Below are positions 23,385 to 36,671 of a stretch of DNA of 64,000 bases, in pieces. Made by a program: the position numbers and the translations under genes. A model generated the notes under the pieces. That model saw only the letters and a list, made by a program, of their open reading frames with translations. It was not told where the DNA came from and made no database searches. Each line of letters starts with the position of its first letter. Positions within the stretch are counted from its first letter, which is position 1. Source of the stretch: Cyprinodon diabolis (lineage: Eukaryota; Chordata; Actinopteri; Cyprinodontiformes; Cyprinodontidae); NCBI GenBank assembly GCA_030533445.1, contig JARPUW010000259.1, positions 62,001 through 126,000 on the forward strand, written 5' to 3'.

Positions 23385-26041
23385 TTCAAAACAGAAGGTT
23401 GAGGCCAAAACGCTCTTTTCACAGTGAGATAATGCCATTTTGGCCTCTGGAGTTGTAACAGACAAACCATTAATGATACAGCCATGATCTTTTCTGGCAA
23501 TCATCTAGAGCTGAAAACTAACAATATAAAGTAGATTTGAGCAGATGTTTATGGTTCCAAGCTTCAAAACAGAAGTTGAGGCCAAAACGCTCATTTCACA
23601 GTGAGATAATGCCATTTTGGCCTCTGGAGTTGTAACAGACAAACCATTAATGATACAGCCATGATCTTTTCTGGCAATCATCTAGTGCTGAAAACTAACA
23701 ATATAAAGTAGATTTGAACAGATGTTTTTGGTTCCAAGCTTCAAAACAGAAGTTGAGGCCAAAACGCTCTTTTCACAGTGAGATAATGCCATTTTGGCCT
23801 CTGGAGTTGTAACAGACAAACCATTAATGATACAGCCATGATCTTTTCTGGCAATCATCTAGTGCTGAAAACTAACAATATAAAGTAGATTTGAACAGAT
23901 GTTTTTGGTTCCAAGCTTCAAAACAGAAGGTTGAGGCCAAAACGCTCTTTTCACAGTGAGATAGTGCCATTTTGGCCTCTGGAGTTGTAACAGACAAACC
24001 ATTAATGATACAGCCATGATCTTTTCTGGCAATCATCTAGTGCTGAAAACTAACAATATAAAGTAGATTTGAGCAGATGTTTTTGGTTCCAAGCTTCAAA
24101 ACAGAAGTTGAGGCCAAAACGCTCTTTTCACAGTGAGATAATGCCATTTTGGCCTCTGGAGTTGTAACAGACAAACCATTAATGATACAGCCATGATCTT
24201 TTCTGGCAATCATCTAGAGCTGAAAACTAACAATATAAAGTATATTTGAGCAGATGTTTATGGTTCCAAGCTTCAAAACAGAAGTTGAGGCCAAAACGCT
24301 CATTTCACAGTGAGATAATGCCATTTTGGCCTCTGGAGTTGTAACAGACAAACCATTAATGATACAGCCATGATCTTTTCTGGCAATCATCTAGTGCTGA
24401 AAACTAACAATATAAAGTAGATTTGAGCAGATGTTTTTGGTTCCAAGCTTCAAAACAGAAGTTGAGGCCAAAACGCTCTTTTCACAGTGAGATAATGCCA
24501 TTTTGGCCTCTGGAGTTGTAACAGACAAACCATTAATGATACAGCCATGATCTTTTCTGGCAATCATCTAGTGCTGAAAACTAACAATATAAAGTAGATT
24601 TGAGCAGATGTTTTTGGTTCCAAGCTTCAAAACAGAAGTTGAGGCCAAAACGCTCTTTTCACAGTGAGATAATGCCATTTTGGCCTCTGGAGTTGTAACA
24701 GACAAACCATTAATGATACAGCCATGATCTTTTCTGGCAATCATCTAGAGCTGAAAACGAACAATATAAAGTAGATTTGAGCAGATGTTTTTGGTTCCAA
24801 GCTTCAAAACAGAAGTTGAGGCCAAAACGCTCTTTTCACAGTGAGATAATGCCATTTTGGCCTCTGGAGTTGTAACAGACAAACCATTAATGATACAGCC
24901 ATGATCTTTTCTGGCAATCATCTAGTGCTGAAAACTAACAATATAAAGTAGATTTGAGCAGATGTTTTTGGTTCCAAGCTTCAAAACAGAAGTTGAGGCC
25001 AAAACGCTCTTTTCACAGTGAGATAATGCCATTTTGGCCTCTGGAGTTGTAACAGACAAACCATTAATGATACAGCCATGATCTTTTCTGGCAATCATCT
25101 AGAGCTGAAAACTAACAATATAAAGTAGATTTGAGCAGATGTTTATGGTTCCAAGCTTCAAAACAGAAGTTGAGGCCAAAACGCTCATTTCACAGTGAGA
25201 TAATGCCATTTTGGCCTCTGGAGTTGTAACAGACAAACCATTAATGATACAGCCATGATCTTTTCTGGCAATCATCTAGTGCTGAAAACTAACAATATAA
25301 AGTATATTTGAGCAGATGTTTTTGGTTCCAAGCTTCAAAACAGAAGTTGAGGCCAAAACGCTCTTTTCACAGTGAGATAATGCCATTTTGGCCTCTGGAG
25401 TTGTAACAGACAAACCATTAATGATACAGCCATGATCTTTTCTGGCAATCATCTAGTGCTGAAAACTAACAATATAAAGTAGATTTGAGCAGATGTTTTT
25501 GGTTCCAAGCTTCAAAACAGAAGTTGAGGCCAAAACGCTCTTTTCACAGTGAGATAATGCCATTTTGGCCTCTGGAGTTGTAACAGACAAACCATTAATG
25601 ATACAGCCATGATCTTTTCTGGCAATCATCTAGAGCTGAAAACGAACAATATAAAGTAGATTTGAGCAGATGTTTTTGGTTCCAAGCTTCAAAACAGAAG
25701 TTGAGGCCAAAACGCTCTTTTCACAGTGAGATAATGCCATTTTGGCCTCTGGAGTTGTAACAGACAAACCATTAATGATACAGCCATGATCTTTTCTGGC
25801 AATCATCTAGTGCTGAAAACTAACAATATAAAGTAGATTTGAGCAGATGTTTTTGGTTCCAAGCTTCAAAACAGAAGTTGAGGCCAAAACGCTCTTTTCA
25901 CAGTGAGATAATGCCATTTTGGCCTCTGGAGTTGTAACAGACAAACCATTAATGATACAGCCATGATCTTTTCTGGCAATCATCTAGAGCTGAAAACTAA
26001 CAATATAAAGTAGATTTGAGCAGATGTTTTTGGTTACAAGC
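23385..26041 (+). repeat. Central HOR version 2: 15-mer deletion derivative (2657 bp)
   Basis: Order 5-6r-1r-9/1-7h-6-1-2-1-7-6h-1-2-1-4. It equals the 25-mer lacking ten monomers (1771 bp); the hybrid at 23917 marks the junction. Confidence 0.9.
23917..24094 (+). repeat. Hybrid monomer 9/1 at a deletion junction
   Basis: 5' part of type 9 (G insertion, A47G) and 3' part of type 1 (T124, G169, C172), so the breakpoint lies between 48 and 123. In the 25-mer, type 9 at 19489 and the type 1 before 7h at 21261 are ten monomers apart; joining them reproduces this monomer exactly. 178 bp. Confidence 0.93.
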
Positions 26042-29000
26042 TTCAAAACAGAAGGTTGAGGCCAAAACGCTCTTTTCACAGTGAGATAATGCCATTTTGG
26101 CCTCTGGAGTTGTAACAGACAAACCATTAATGATACAGCCATGATCTTTTCTGGCAATCATCTAGAGCTGAAAACTAACAATATAAAGTAGATTTGAGCA
26201 GATGTTTATGGTTCCAAGCTTCAAAACAGAAGTTGAGGCCAAAACGCTCATTTCACAGTGAGATAATGCCATTTTGGCCTCTGGAGTTGTAACAGACAAA
26301 CCATTAATGATACAGCCATGATCTTTTCTGGCAATCATCTAGTGCTGAAAACTAACAATATAAAGTAGATTTGAACAGATGTTTTTGGTTCCAAGCTTCA
26401 AAACAGAAGTTGAGGCCAAAACGCTCTTTTCACAGTGAGATAATGCCATTTTGGCCTCTGGAGTTGTAACAGACAAACCATTAATGATACAGCCATGATC
26501 TTTTCTGGCAATCATCTAGTGCTGAAAACTAACAATATAAAGTAGATTTGAACAGATGTTTTTGGTTCCAAGCTTCAAAACAGAAGGTTGAGGCCAAAAC
26601 GCTCTTTTCACAGTGAGATAGTGCCATTTTGGCCTCTGGAGTTGTAACAGACAAACCATTAATGATACAGCCATGATCTTTTCTGGCAATCATCTAGAGC
26701 TGAAAACTAACAATATAAAGTAGATTTGAGCAGATGTTTTTGCTTCCAAGCTTCAAATCAGAAGTTGAGGCCAAAACGCTCATTTCACAGTGAGATAATG
26801 CCATTTTGGCCTCTGGAGTTGTAACAGACAAACCATTAATGATACAGCCATGATCTTTTCTGGCAATCATCTAGAGCTGAAAACTAACAATATAAAGTAG
26901 ATTTGAGCAGATGTTTATGGTTCCAAGCTTCAAAACAGAAGTTGAGGCCAAAACGCTCATTTCACAGTGAGATAATGCCATTTTGGCCTTTGGAGTTGTA
27001 ACAGACAAACCATTAATGATACAGCCATGATCTTTTCTGGCAATCATCTAGTGCTGAAAACTAACAATATAAAGTAGATTTGAGCAGATGTTTTTGGTTC
27101 CAAGCTTCAAAACAGAAGTTGAGGCCAAAACGCTCTTTTCACAGTGAGATAATGCCATTTTGGCCTCTGGAGTTGTAACAGACAAACCATTAATGATACA
27201 GCCATGATCTTTTCTGGCAATCATCTAGTGCTGAAAACTAACAATATAAAGTAGATTTGAGCAGATGTTTTTGGTTCCAAGCTTCAAAACAGAAGTTGAG
27301 GCCAAAACGCTCTTTTCACAGTGAGATAATGCCATTTTGGCCTCTGGAGTTGTAACAGACAAACCATTAATGATACAGCCATGATCTTTTCTGGCAATCA
27401 TCTAGAGCTGAAAACTAACAATATAAAGTAGATTTGAGCAGATGTTTTTGGTTACAAGCTTCAAAACAGAAGGTTGAGGCCAAAACGCTCTTTTCACAGT
27501 GAGATAGTGCCATTTTGGCCTCTGGAGTTGTAACAGACAAACCATTAATGATACAGCCATGATCTTTTCTGGCAATCATCTAGAGCTGAAAACTAACAAT
27601 ATAAAGTAGATTTGAGCAGATGTTTTTGCTTCCAAGCTTCAAATCAGAAGTTGAGGCCAAAACGCTCATTTCACAGTGAGATAATGCCATTTTGGCCTCT
27701 GGAGTTGTAACAGACAAACCATTAATGATACAGCCATGATCTTTTCTGGCAATCATCTAGAGCTGAAAACTAACAATATAAAGTAGATTTGAGCAGATGT
27801 TTATGGTTCCAAGCTTCAAAACAGAAGTTGAGGCCAAAACGCTCATTTCACAGTGAGATAATGCCATTTTGGCCTTTGGAGTTGTAACAGACAAACCATT
27901 AATGATACAGCCATGATCTTTTCTGGCAATCATCTAGTGCTGAAAACTAACAATATAAAGTAGATTTGAGCAGATGTTTTTGGTTCCAAGCTTCAAAACA
28001 GAAGTTGAGGCCAAAACGCTCTTTTCACAGTGAGATAATGCCATTTTGGCCTCTGGAGTTGTAACAGACAAACCATTAATGATACAGCCATGATCTTTTC
28101 TGGCAATCATCTAGTGCTGAAAACTAACAATATAAAGTAGATTTGAGCAGATGTTTTTGGTTCCAAGCTTCAAAACAGAAGTTGAGGCCAAAACGCTCTT
28201 TTCACAGTGAGATAATGCCATTTTGGCCTCTGGAGTTGTAACAGACAAACCATTAATGATACAGCCATGATCTTTTCTGGCAATCATCTAGTGCTGAAAA
28301 CTAACAATATAAAGTAGATTTGAGCAGATGTTTTTGGTTCCAAGCTTCAAAACAGAAGTTGAGGCCAAAACGCTCTTTTCACAGTGAGATAATGCCATTT
28401 TGGCCTCTGGAGTTGTAACAGACAAACCATTAATGATACAGCCATGATCTTTTCTGGCAATCATCTAGAGCTGAAAACTAACAATATAAAGTATATTTGA
28501 GCAGATGTTTATGGTTCCAAGCTTCAAAACAGAAGTTGAGGCCAAAACGCTCATTTCACAGTGAGATAATGCCATTTTGGCCTCTGGAGTTGTAACAGAC
28601 AAACCATTAATGATACAGCCATGATCTTTTCTGGCAATCATCTAGTGCTGAAAACTAACAATATAAAGTAGATTTGAGCAGATGTTTTTGGTTCCAAGCT
28701 TCAAAACAGAAGTTGAGGCCAAAACGCTCTTTTCACAGTGAGATAATGCCATTTTGGCCTCTGGAGTTGTAACAGACAAACCATTAATGATACAGCCATG
28801 ATCTTTTCTGGCAATCATCTAGTGCTGAAAACTAACAATATAAAGTAGATTTGAGCAGATGTTTTTGGTTCCAAGCTTCAAAACAGAAGTTGAGGCCAAA
28901 ACGCTCTTTTCACAGTGAGATAATGCCATTTTGGCCTCTGGAGTTGTAACAGACAAACCATTAATGATACAGCCATGATCTTTTCTGGCAATCATCTAGA

Positions 29001-30292
29001 GCTGAAAACGAACAATATAAAGTAGATTTGAGCAGATGTTTTTGGTTCCAAGCTTCAAAACAGAAGTTGAGGCCAAAACGCTCTTTTCACAGTGAGATAA
29101 TGCCATTTTGGCCTCTGGAGTTGTAACAGACAAACCATTAATGATACAGCCATGATCTTTTCTGGCAATCATCTAGTGCTGAAAACTAACAATATAAAGT
29201 AGATTTGAGCAGATGTTTTTGGTTCCAAGCTTCAAAACAGAAGTTGAGGCCAAAACGCTCTTTTCACAGTGAGATAATGCCATTTTGGCCTCTGGAGTTG
29301 TAACAGACAAACCATTAATGATACAGCCATGATCTTTTCTGGCAATCATCTAGAGCTGAAAACTAACAATATAAAGTAGATTTGAGCAGATGTTTATGGT
29401 TCCAAGCTTCAAAACAGAAGTTGAGGCCAAAACGCTCATTTCACAGTGAGATAATGCCATTTTGGCCTCTGGAGTTGTAACAGACAAACCATTAATGATA
29501 CAGCCATGATCTTTTCTGGCAATCATCTAGTGCTGAAAACTAACAATATAAAGTATATTTGAGCAGATGTTTTTGGTTCCAAGCTTCAAAACAGAAGTTG
29601 AGGCCAAAACGCTCTTTTCACAGTGAGATAATGCCATTTTGGCCTCTGGAGTTGTAACAGACAAACCATTAATGATACAGCCATGATCTTTTCTGGCAAT
29701 CATCTAGTGCTGAAAACTAACAATATAAAGTAGATTTGAGCAGATGTTTTTGGTTCCAAGCTTCAAAACAGAAGTTGAGGCCAAAACGCTCTTTTCACAG
29801 TGAGATAATGCCATTTTGGCCTCTGGAGTTGTAACAGACAAACCATTAATGATACAGCCATGATCTTTTCTGGCAATCATCTAGAGCTGAAAACGAACAA
29901 TATAAAGTAGATTTGAGCAGATGTTTTTGGTTCCAAGCTTCAAAACAGAAGTTGAGGCCAAAACGCTCTTTTCACAGTGAGATAATGCCATTTTGGCCTC
30001 TGGAGTTGTAACAGACAAACCATTAATGATACAGCCATGATCTTTTCTGGCAATCATCTAGTGCTGAAAACTAACAATATAAAGTAGATTTGAGCAGATG
30101 TTTTTGGTTCCAAGCTTCAAAACAGAAGTTGAGGCCAAAACGCTCTTTTCACAGTGAGATAATGCCATTTTGGCCTCTGGAGTTGTAACAGACAAACCAT
30201 TAATGATACAGCCATGATCTTTTCTGGCAATCATCTAGAGCTGAAAACTAACAATATAAAGTAGATTTGAGCAGATGTTTATGGTTCCAAGC

Positions 30293-30469
30293 TTCAAAAC
30301 AGAAGTTGAGGCCAAAACGCTCATTTCACAGTGAGATAATGCCATTTTGGCCTCTGGAGTTGTAACAGACAAACCATTAATGATACAGCCATGATCTTTT
30401 CTGGCAATCATCTAGTGCTGAAAACTAACAATATAAAGTAGATTTGAGCAGATGTTTTTGCTTCCAAGC
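30293..30469 (+). repeat. Hybrid monomer 6/9 (also at 40745-40921 and 46591-46767)
   Basis: T31A and T124 as in type 6 but the G169C end of type 9, with the breakpoint between 125 and 168. It is followed by type 10, as expected for a type 9 end. The three copies sit at the same place in the three 33-mer copies (offset 4251 from each start), so it was made once and amplified. Confidence 0.92.
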
Positions 30470-30823
30470 TTCAAATCAGAAGTTGAGGCCAAAACGCTCA
30501 TTTCACAGTGAGATAATGCCATTTTGGCCTCTGGAGTTGTAACAGACAAACCATTAATGATACAGCCATGATCTTTTCTGGCAATCATCTAGAGCTGAAA
30601 ACTAACAATATAAAGTAGATTTGAGCAGATGTTTATGGTTCCAAGCTTCAAAACAGAAGTTGAGGCCAAAACGCTCATTTCACAGTGAGATAATGCCATT
30701 TTGGCCTCTGGAGTTGTAACAGACAAACCATTAATGATACAGCCATGATCTTTTCTGGCAATCATCTAGTGCTGAAAACTAACAATATAAAGTAGATTTG
30801 AGCAGATGTTTTTGGTTCCAAGC

Positions 30824-31000
30824 TTCAAAACAGAAGTTGAGGCCAAAACGCTCTTTTCACAGTGAGATAATGCCATTTTGGCCTCTGGAGTTGTAACAGA
30901 CAAACCATTAATGATACAGCCATGATCTTTTCTGGCAATCATCTAGTGCTGAAAACTAACAATATAAAGTAGATTTGAGCAGATGTTTTTGGTTACAAGC
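30824..31000 (+). repeat. Type 12 monomer (C172A without T124A), first instance
   Basis: T124 as in type 1 but C172A as in type 4, so it looks like a type 1/type 4 recombinant with its breakpoint between 125 and 171. Five copies at 30824, 41276, 47122, 57931 and 62716, always in 6-12-5-6-4; it was therefore formed once and copied with the HOR. Confidence 0.9.
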
Positions 31001-31532
31001 TTCAAAACAGAAGGTTGAGGCCAAAACGCTCTTTTCACAGTGAGATAATGCCATTTTGGCCTCTGGAGTTGTAACAGACAAACCATTAATGATACAGCCA
31101 TGATCTTTTCTGGCAATCATCTAGAGCTGAAAACTAACAATATAAAGTAGATTTGAGCAGATGTTTATGGTTCCAAGCTTCAAAACAGAAGTTGAGGCCA
31201 AAACGCTCATTTCACAGTGAGATAATGCCATTTTGGCCTCTGGAGTTGTAACAGACAAACCATTAATGATACAGCCATGATCTTTTCTGGCAATCATCTA
31301 GTGCTGAAAACTAACAATATAAAGTAGATTTGAGCAGATGTTTTTGGTTCCAAGCTTCAAAACAGAAGTTGAGGCCAAAACGCTCTTTTCACAGTGAGAT
31401 AATGCCATTTTGGCCTCTGGAGTTGTAACAGACAAACCATTAATGATACAGCCATGATCTTTTCTGGCAATCATCTAGAGCTGAAAACTAACAATATAAA
31501 GTAGATTTGAGCAGATGTTTTTGGTTACAAGC

Positions 31533-31710
31533 TTCAAAACAGAAGGTTGAGGCCAAAACGCTCTTTTCACAGTGAGATAATGCCATTTTGGCCTCTGGAG
31601 TTGTAACAGACAAACCATTAATGATACAGCCATGATCTTTTCTGGCAATCATCTAGTGCTGAAAACTAACAATATAAAGTAGATTTGAGCAGATGTTTTT
31701 GGTTCCAAGC
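31533..31710 (+). repeat. Hybrid monomer 5/1 (also at 41985-42162)
   Basis: G insertion of type 5 with a type 1 3' half (T124, T166, C172); breakpoint between 14 and 123. 178 bp. It is the 32nd monomer of both complete 33-mers. In the third copy the equivalent site (47831) is an ordinary type 5, where the order switches to the right-flank pattern. Confidence 0.91.
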
Positions 31711-31887
31711 TTCAAAACAGAAGTTGAGGCCAAAACGCTCTTTTCACAGTGAGATAATGCCATTTTGGCCTCTGGAGTTGTAACAGACAAACCATTAATG
31801 ATACAGCCATGATCTTTTCTGGCAATCATCTAGAGCTGAAAACTAACAATATAAAGTAGATTTGAGCAGATGTTTTTGGTTACAAGC

Positions 31888-34800
31888 TTCAAAACAGAAG
31901 GTTGAGGCCAAAACGCTCTTTTCACAGTGAGATAATGCCATTTTGGCCTCTGGAGTTGTAACAGACAAACCATTAATGATACAGCCATGATCTTTTCTGG
32001 CAATCATCTAGAGCTGAAAACTAACAATATAAAGTAGATTTGAGCAGATGTTTATGGTTCCAAGCTTCAAAACAGAAGTTGAGGCCAAAACGCTCATTTC
32101 ACAGTGAGATAATGCCATTTTGGCCTCTGGAGTTGTAACAGACAAACCATTAATGATACAGCCATGATCTTTTCTGGCAATCATCTAGTGCTGAAAACTA
32201 ACAATATAAAGTAGATTTGAACAGATGTTTTTGGTTCCAAGCTTCAAAACAGAAGTTGAGGCCAAAACGCTCTTTTCACAGTGAGATAATGCCATTTTGG
32301 CCTCTGGAGTTGTAACAGACAAACCATTAATGATACAGCCATGATCTTTTCTGGCAATCATCTAGTGCTGAAAACTAACAATATAAAGTAGATTTGAACA
32401 GATGTTTTTGGTTCCAAGCTTCAAAACAGAAGGTTGAGGCCAAAACGCTCTTTTCACAGTGAGATAGTGCCATTTTGGCCTCTGGAGTTGTAACAGACAA
32501 ACCATTAATGATACAGCCATGATCTTTTCTGGCAATCATCTAGAGCTGAAAACTAACAATATAAAGTAGATTTGAGCAGATGTTTTTGCTTCCAAGCTTC
32601 AAATCAGAAGTTGAGGCCAAAACGCTCATTTCACAGTGAGATAATGCCATTTTGGCCTCTGGAGTTGTAACAGACAAACCATTAATGATACAGCCATGAT
32701 CTTTTCTGGCAATCATCTAGAGCTGAAAACTAACAATATAAAGTAGATTTGAGCAGATGTTTATGGTTCCAAGCTTCAAAACAGAAGTTGAGGCCAAAAC
32801 GCTCATTTCACAGTGAGATAATGCCATTTTGGCCTTTGGAGTTGTAACAGACAAACCATTAATGATACAGCCATGATCTTTTCTGGCAATCATCTAGTGC
32901 TGAAAACTAACAATATAAAGTAGATTTGAGCAGATGTTTTTGGTTCCAAGCTTCAAAACAGAAGTTGAGGCCAAAACGCTCTTTTCACAGTGAGATAATG
33001 CCATTTTGGCCTCTGGAGTTGTAACAGACAAACCATTAATGATACAGCCATGATCTTTTCTGGCAATCATCTAGTGCTGAAAACTAACAATATAAAGTAG
33101 ATTTGAGCAGATGTTTTTGGTTCCAAGCTTCAAAACAGAAGTTGAGGCCAAAACGCTCTTTTCACAGTGAGATAATGCCATTTTGGCCTCTGGAGTTGTA
33201 ACAGACAAACCATTAATGATACAGCCATGATCTTTTCTGGCAATCATCTAGAGCTGAAAACTAACAATATAAAGTAGATTTGAGCAGATGTTTTTGGTTA
33301 CAAGCTTCAAAACAGAAGGTTGAGGCCAAAACGCTCTTTTCACAGTGAGATAGTGCCATTTTGGCCTCTGGAGTTGTAACAGACAAACCATTAATGATAC
33401 AGCCATGATCTTTTCTGGCAATCATCTAGAGCTGAAAACTAACAATATAAAGTAGATTTGAGCAGATGTTTTTGCTTCCAAGCTTCAAATCAGAAGTTGA
33501 GGCCAAAACGCTCATTTCACAGTGAGATAATGCCATTTTGGCCTCTGGAGTTGTAACAGACAAACCATTAATGATACAGCCATGATCTTTTCTGGCAATC
33601 ATCTAGAGCTGAAAACTAACAATATAAAGTAGATTTGAGCAGATGTTTATGGTTCCAAGCTTCAAAACAGAAGTTGAGGCCAAAACGCTCATTTCACAGT
33701 GAGATAATGCCATTTTGGCCTTTGGAGTTGTAACAGACAAACCATTAATGATACAGCCATGATCTTTTCTGGCAATCATCTAGTGCTGAAAACTAACAAT
33801 ATAAAGTAGATTTGAGCAGATGTTTTTGGTTCCAAGCTTCAAAACAGAAGTTGAGGCCAAAACGCTCTTTTCACAGTGAGATAATGCCATTTTGGCCTCT
33901 GGAGTTGTAACAGACAAACCATTAATGATACAGCCATGATCTTTTCTGGCAATCATCTAGTGCTGAAAACTAACAATATAAAGTAGATTTGAGCAGATGT
34001 TTTTGGTTCCAAGCTTCAAAACAGAAGTTGAGGCCAAAACGCTCTTTTCACAGTGAGATAATGCCATTTTGGCCTCTGGAGTTGTAACAGACAAACCATT
34101 AATGATACAGCCATGATCTTTTCTGGCAATCATCTAGTGCTGAAAACTAACAATATAAAGTAGATTTGAGCAGATGTTTTTGGTTCCAAGCTTCAAAACA
34201 GAAGTTGAGGCCAAAACGCTCTTTTCACAGTGAGATAATGCCATTTTGGCCTCTGGAGTTGTAACAGACAAACCATTAATGATACAGCCATGATCTTTTC
34301 TGGCAATCATCTAGAGCTGAAAACTAACAATATAAAGTATATTTGAGCAGATGTTTATGGTTCCAAGCTTCAAAACAGAAGTTGAGGCCAAAACGCTCAT
34401 TTCACAGTGAGATAATGCCATTTTGGCCTCTGGAGTTGTAACAGACAAACCATTAATGATACAGCCATGATCTTTTCTGGCAATCATCTAGTGCTGAAAA
34501 CTAACAATATAAAGTAGATTTGAGCAGATGTTTTTGGTTCCAAGCTTCAAAACAGAAGTTGAGGCCAAAACGCTCTTTTCACAGTGAGATAATGCCATTT
34601 TGGCCTCTGGAGTTGTAACAGACAAACCATTAATGATACAGCCATGATCTTTTCTGGCAATCATCTAGAGCTGAAAACGAACAATATAAAGTAGATTTGA
34701 GCAGATGTTTTTGGTTCCAAGCTTCAAAACAGAAGTTGAGGCCAAAACGCTCTTTTCACAGTGAGATAATGCCATTTTGGCCTCTGGAGTTGTAACAGAC

Positions 34801-36493
34801 AAACCATTAATGATACAGCCATGATCTTTTCTGGCAATCATCTAGTGCTGAAAACTAACAATATAAAGTAGATTTGAGCAGATGTTTTTGGTTCCAAGCT
34901 TCAAAACAGAAGTTGAGGCCAAAACGCTCTTTTCACAGTGAGATAATGCCATTTTGGCCTCTGGAGTTGTAACAGACAAACCATTAATGATACAGCCATG
35001 ATCTTTTCTGGCAATCATCTAGAGCTGAAAACTAACAATATAAAGTAGATTTGAGCAGATGTTTTTGGTTACAAGCTTCAAAACAGAAGGTTGAGGCCAA
35101 AACGCTCTTTTCACAGTGAGATAATGCCATTTTGGCCTCTGGAGTTGTAACAGACAAACCATTAATGATACAGCCATGATCTTTTCTGGCAATCATCTAG
35201 AGCTGAAAACTAACAATATAAAGTAGATTTGAGCAGATGTTTTTGGTTCCAAGCTTCAAAACAGAAGTTGAGGCCAAAACGCTCTTTTCACAGTGAGATA
35301 ATGCCATTTTGGCCTCTGGAGTTGTAACAGACAAACCATTAATGATACAGCCATGATCTTTTCTGGCAATCATCTAGTGCTGAAAACTAACAATATAAAG
35401 TAGATTTGAGCAGATGTTTTTGGTTCCAAGCTTCAAAACAGAAGTTGAGGCCAAAACGCTCTTTTCACAGTGAGATAATGCCATTTTGGCCTCTGGAGTT
35501 GTAACAGACAAACCATTAATGATACAGCCATGATCTTTTCTGGCAATCATCTAGTGCTGAAAACTAACAATATAAAGTAGATTTGAGCAGATGTTTTTGG
35601 TTCCAAGCTTCAAAACAGAAGTTGAGGCCAAAACGCTCTTTTCACAGTGAGATAATGCCATTTTGGCCTCTGGAGTTGTAACAGACAAACCATTAATGAT
35701 ACAGCCATGATCTTTTCTGGCAATCATCTAGAGCTGAAAACTAACAATATAAAGTATATTTGAGCAGATGTTTATGGTTCCAAGCTTCAAAACAGAAGTT
35801 GAGGCCAAAACGCTCATTTCACAGTGAGATAATGCCATTTTGGCCTCTGGAGTTGTAACAGACAAACCATTAATGATACAGCCATGATCTTTTCTGGCAA
35901 TCATCTAGTGCTGAAAACTAACAATATAAAGTAGATTTGAGCAGATGTTTTTGGTTCCAAGCTTCAAAACAGAAGTTGAGGCCAAAACGCTCTTTTCACA
36001 GTGAGATAATGCCATTTTGGCCTCTGGAGTTGTAACAGACAAACCATTAATGATACAGCCATGATCTTTTCTGGCAATCATCTAGAGCTGAAAACGAACA
36101 ATATAAAGTAGATTTGAGCAGATGTTTTTGGTTCCAAGCTTCAAAACAGAAGTTGAGGCCAAAACGCTCTTTTCACAGTGAGATAATGCCATTTTGGCCT
36201 CTGGAGTTGTAACAGACAAACCATTAATGATACAGCCATGATCTTTTCTGGCAATCATCTAGTGCTGAAAACTAACAATATAAAGTAGATTTGAGCAGAT
36301 GTTTTTGGTTCCAAGCTTCAAAACAGAAGTTGAGGCCAAAACGCTCTTTTCACAGTGAGATAATGCCATTTTGGCCTCTGGAGTTGTAACAGACAAACCA
36401 TTAATGATACAGCCATGATCTTTTCTGGCAATCATCTAGAGCTGAAAACTAACAATATAAAGTAGATTTGAGCAGATGTTTTTGGTTACAAGC
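31888..36493 (+). repeat. Central HOR version 4: 26-mer (4606 bp)
   Basis: Order 5-6r-1r-9-10-11-1-4-9-10-11-1-1-7h-6-2-1-4-5/8-1-1-7h-6-2-1-4. It shares the first 15 monomers with the 33-mer, then lacks a type 1 before type 2, and contains an internal eight-monomer duplication. It lies between two complete 33-mers. Confidence 0.9.
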
Positions 36494-36671
36494 TTCAAAA
36501 CAGAAGGTTGAGGCCAAAACGCTCTTTTCACAGTGAGATAATGCCATTTTGGCCTCTGGAGTTGTAACAGACAAACCATTAATGATACAGCCATGATCTT
36601 TTCTGGCAATCATCTAGAGCTGAAAACTAACAATATAAAGTAGATTTGAGCAGATGTTTATGGTTCCAAGC
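33838..36671 (+). repeat. Tandem duplication of eight monomers (2 x 1417 bp)
   Basis: Order 1-1-7h-6-2-1-4-5/8 at 33838-35254 followed by 1-1-7h-6-2-1-4-5 at 35255-36671. The last monomer of the first copy is a hybrid with a consensus 3' end; that of the second is a normal type 5 beginning the next HOR. This is the pattern expected from one unequal exchange within a monomer. Confidence 0.91.
35077..35254 (+). repeat. Hybrid monomer 5/8 at a duplication junction
   Basis: G insertion and T124A as type 5 but consensus T166 and C172, followed by type 1 without T31A. Breakpoint between 125 and 165. 178 bp and unique in the window. Confidence 0.92.

Larger units (their letters stand above)
26042..31887 (+). 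repeat. Central HOR version 3: 33-mer copy 1 (5846 bp)
   Basis: Order 5-6r-1r-9-10-11-1-4-9-10-11-1-1-7h-6-1-2-1-7-6h-1-2-1-7-6/9-10-6-12-5-6-4-5/1-4. Five insertion monomers give 33 x 177 + 5 = 5846. Relative to the 25-mer it has one fewer type 1 before 7h, and the final type 4 is replaced by a ten-monomer tail. The whole order recurs at 36494-42339. Confidence 0.92.
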
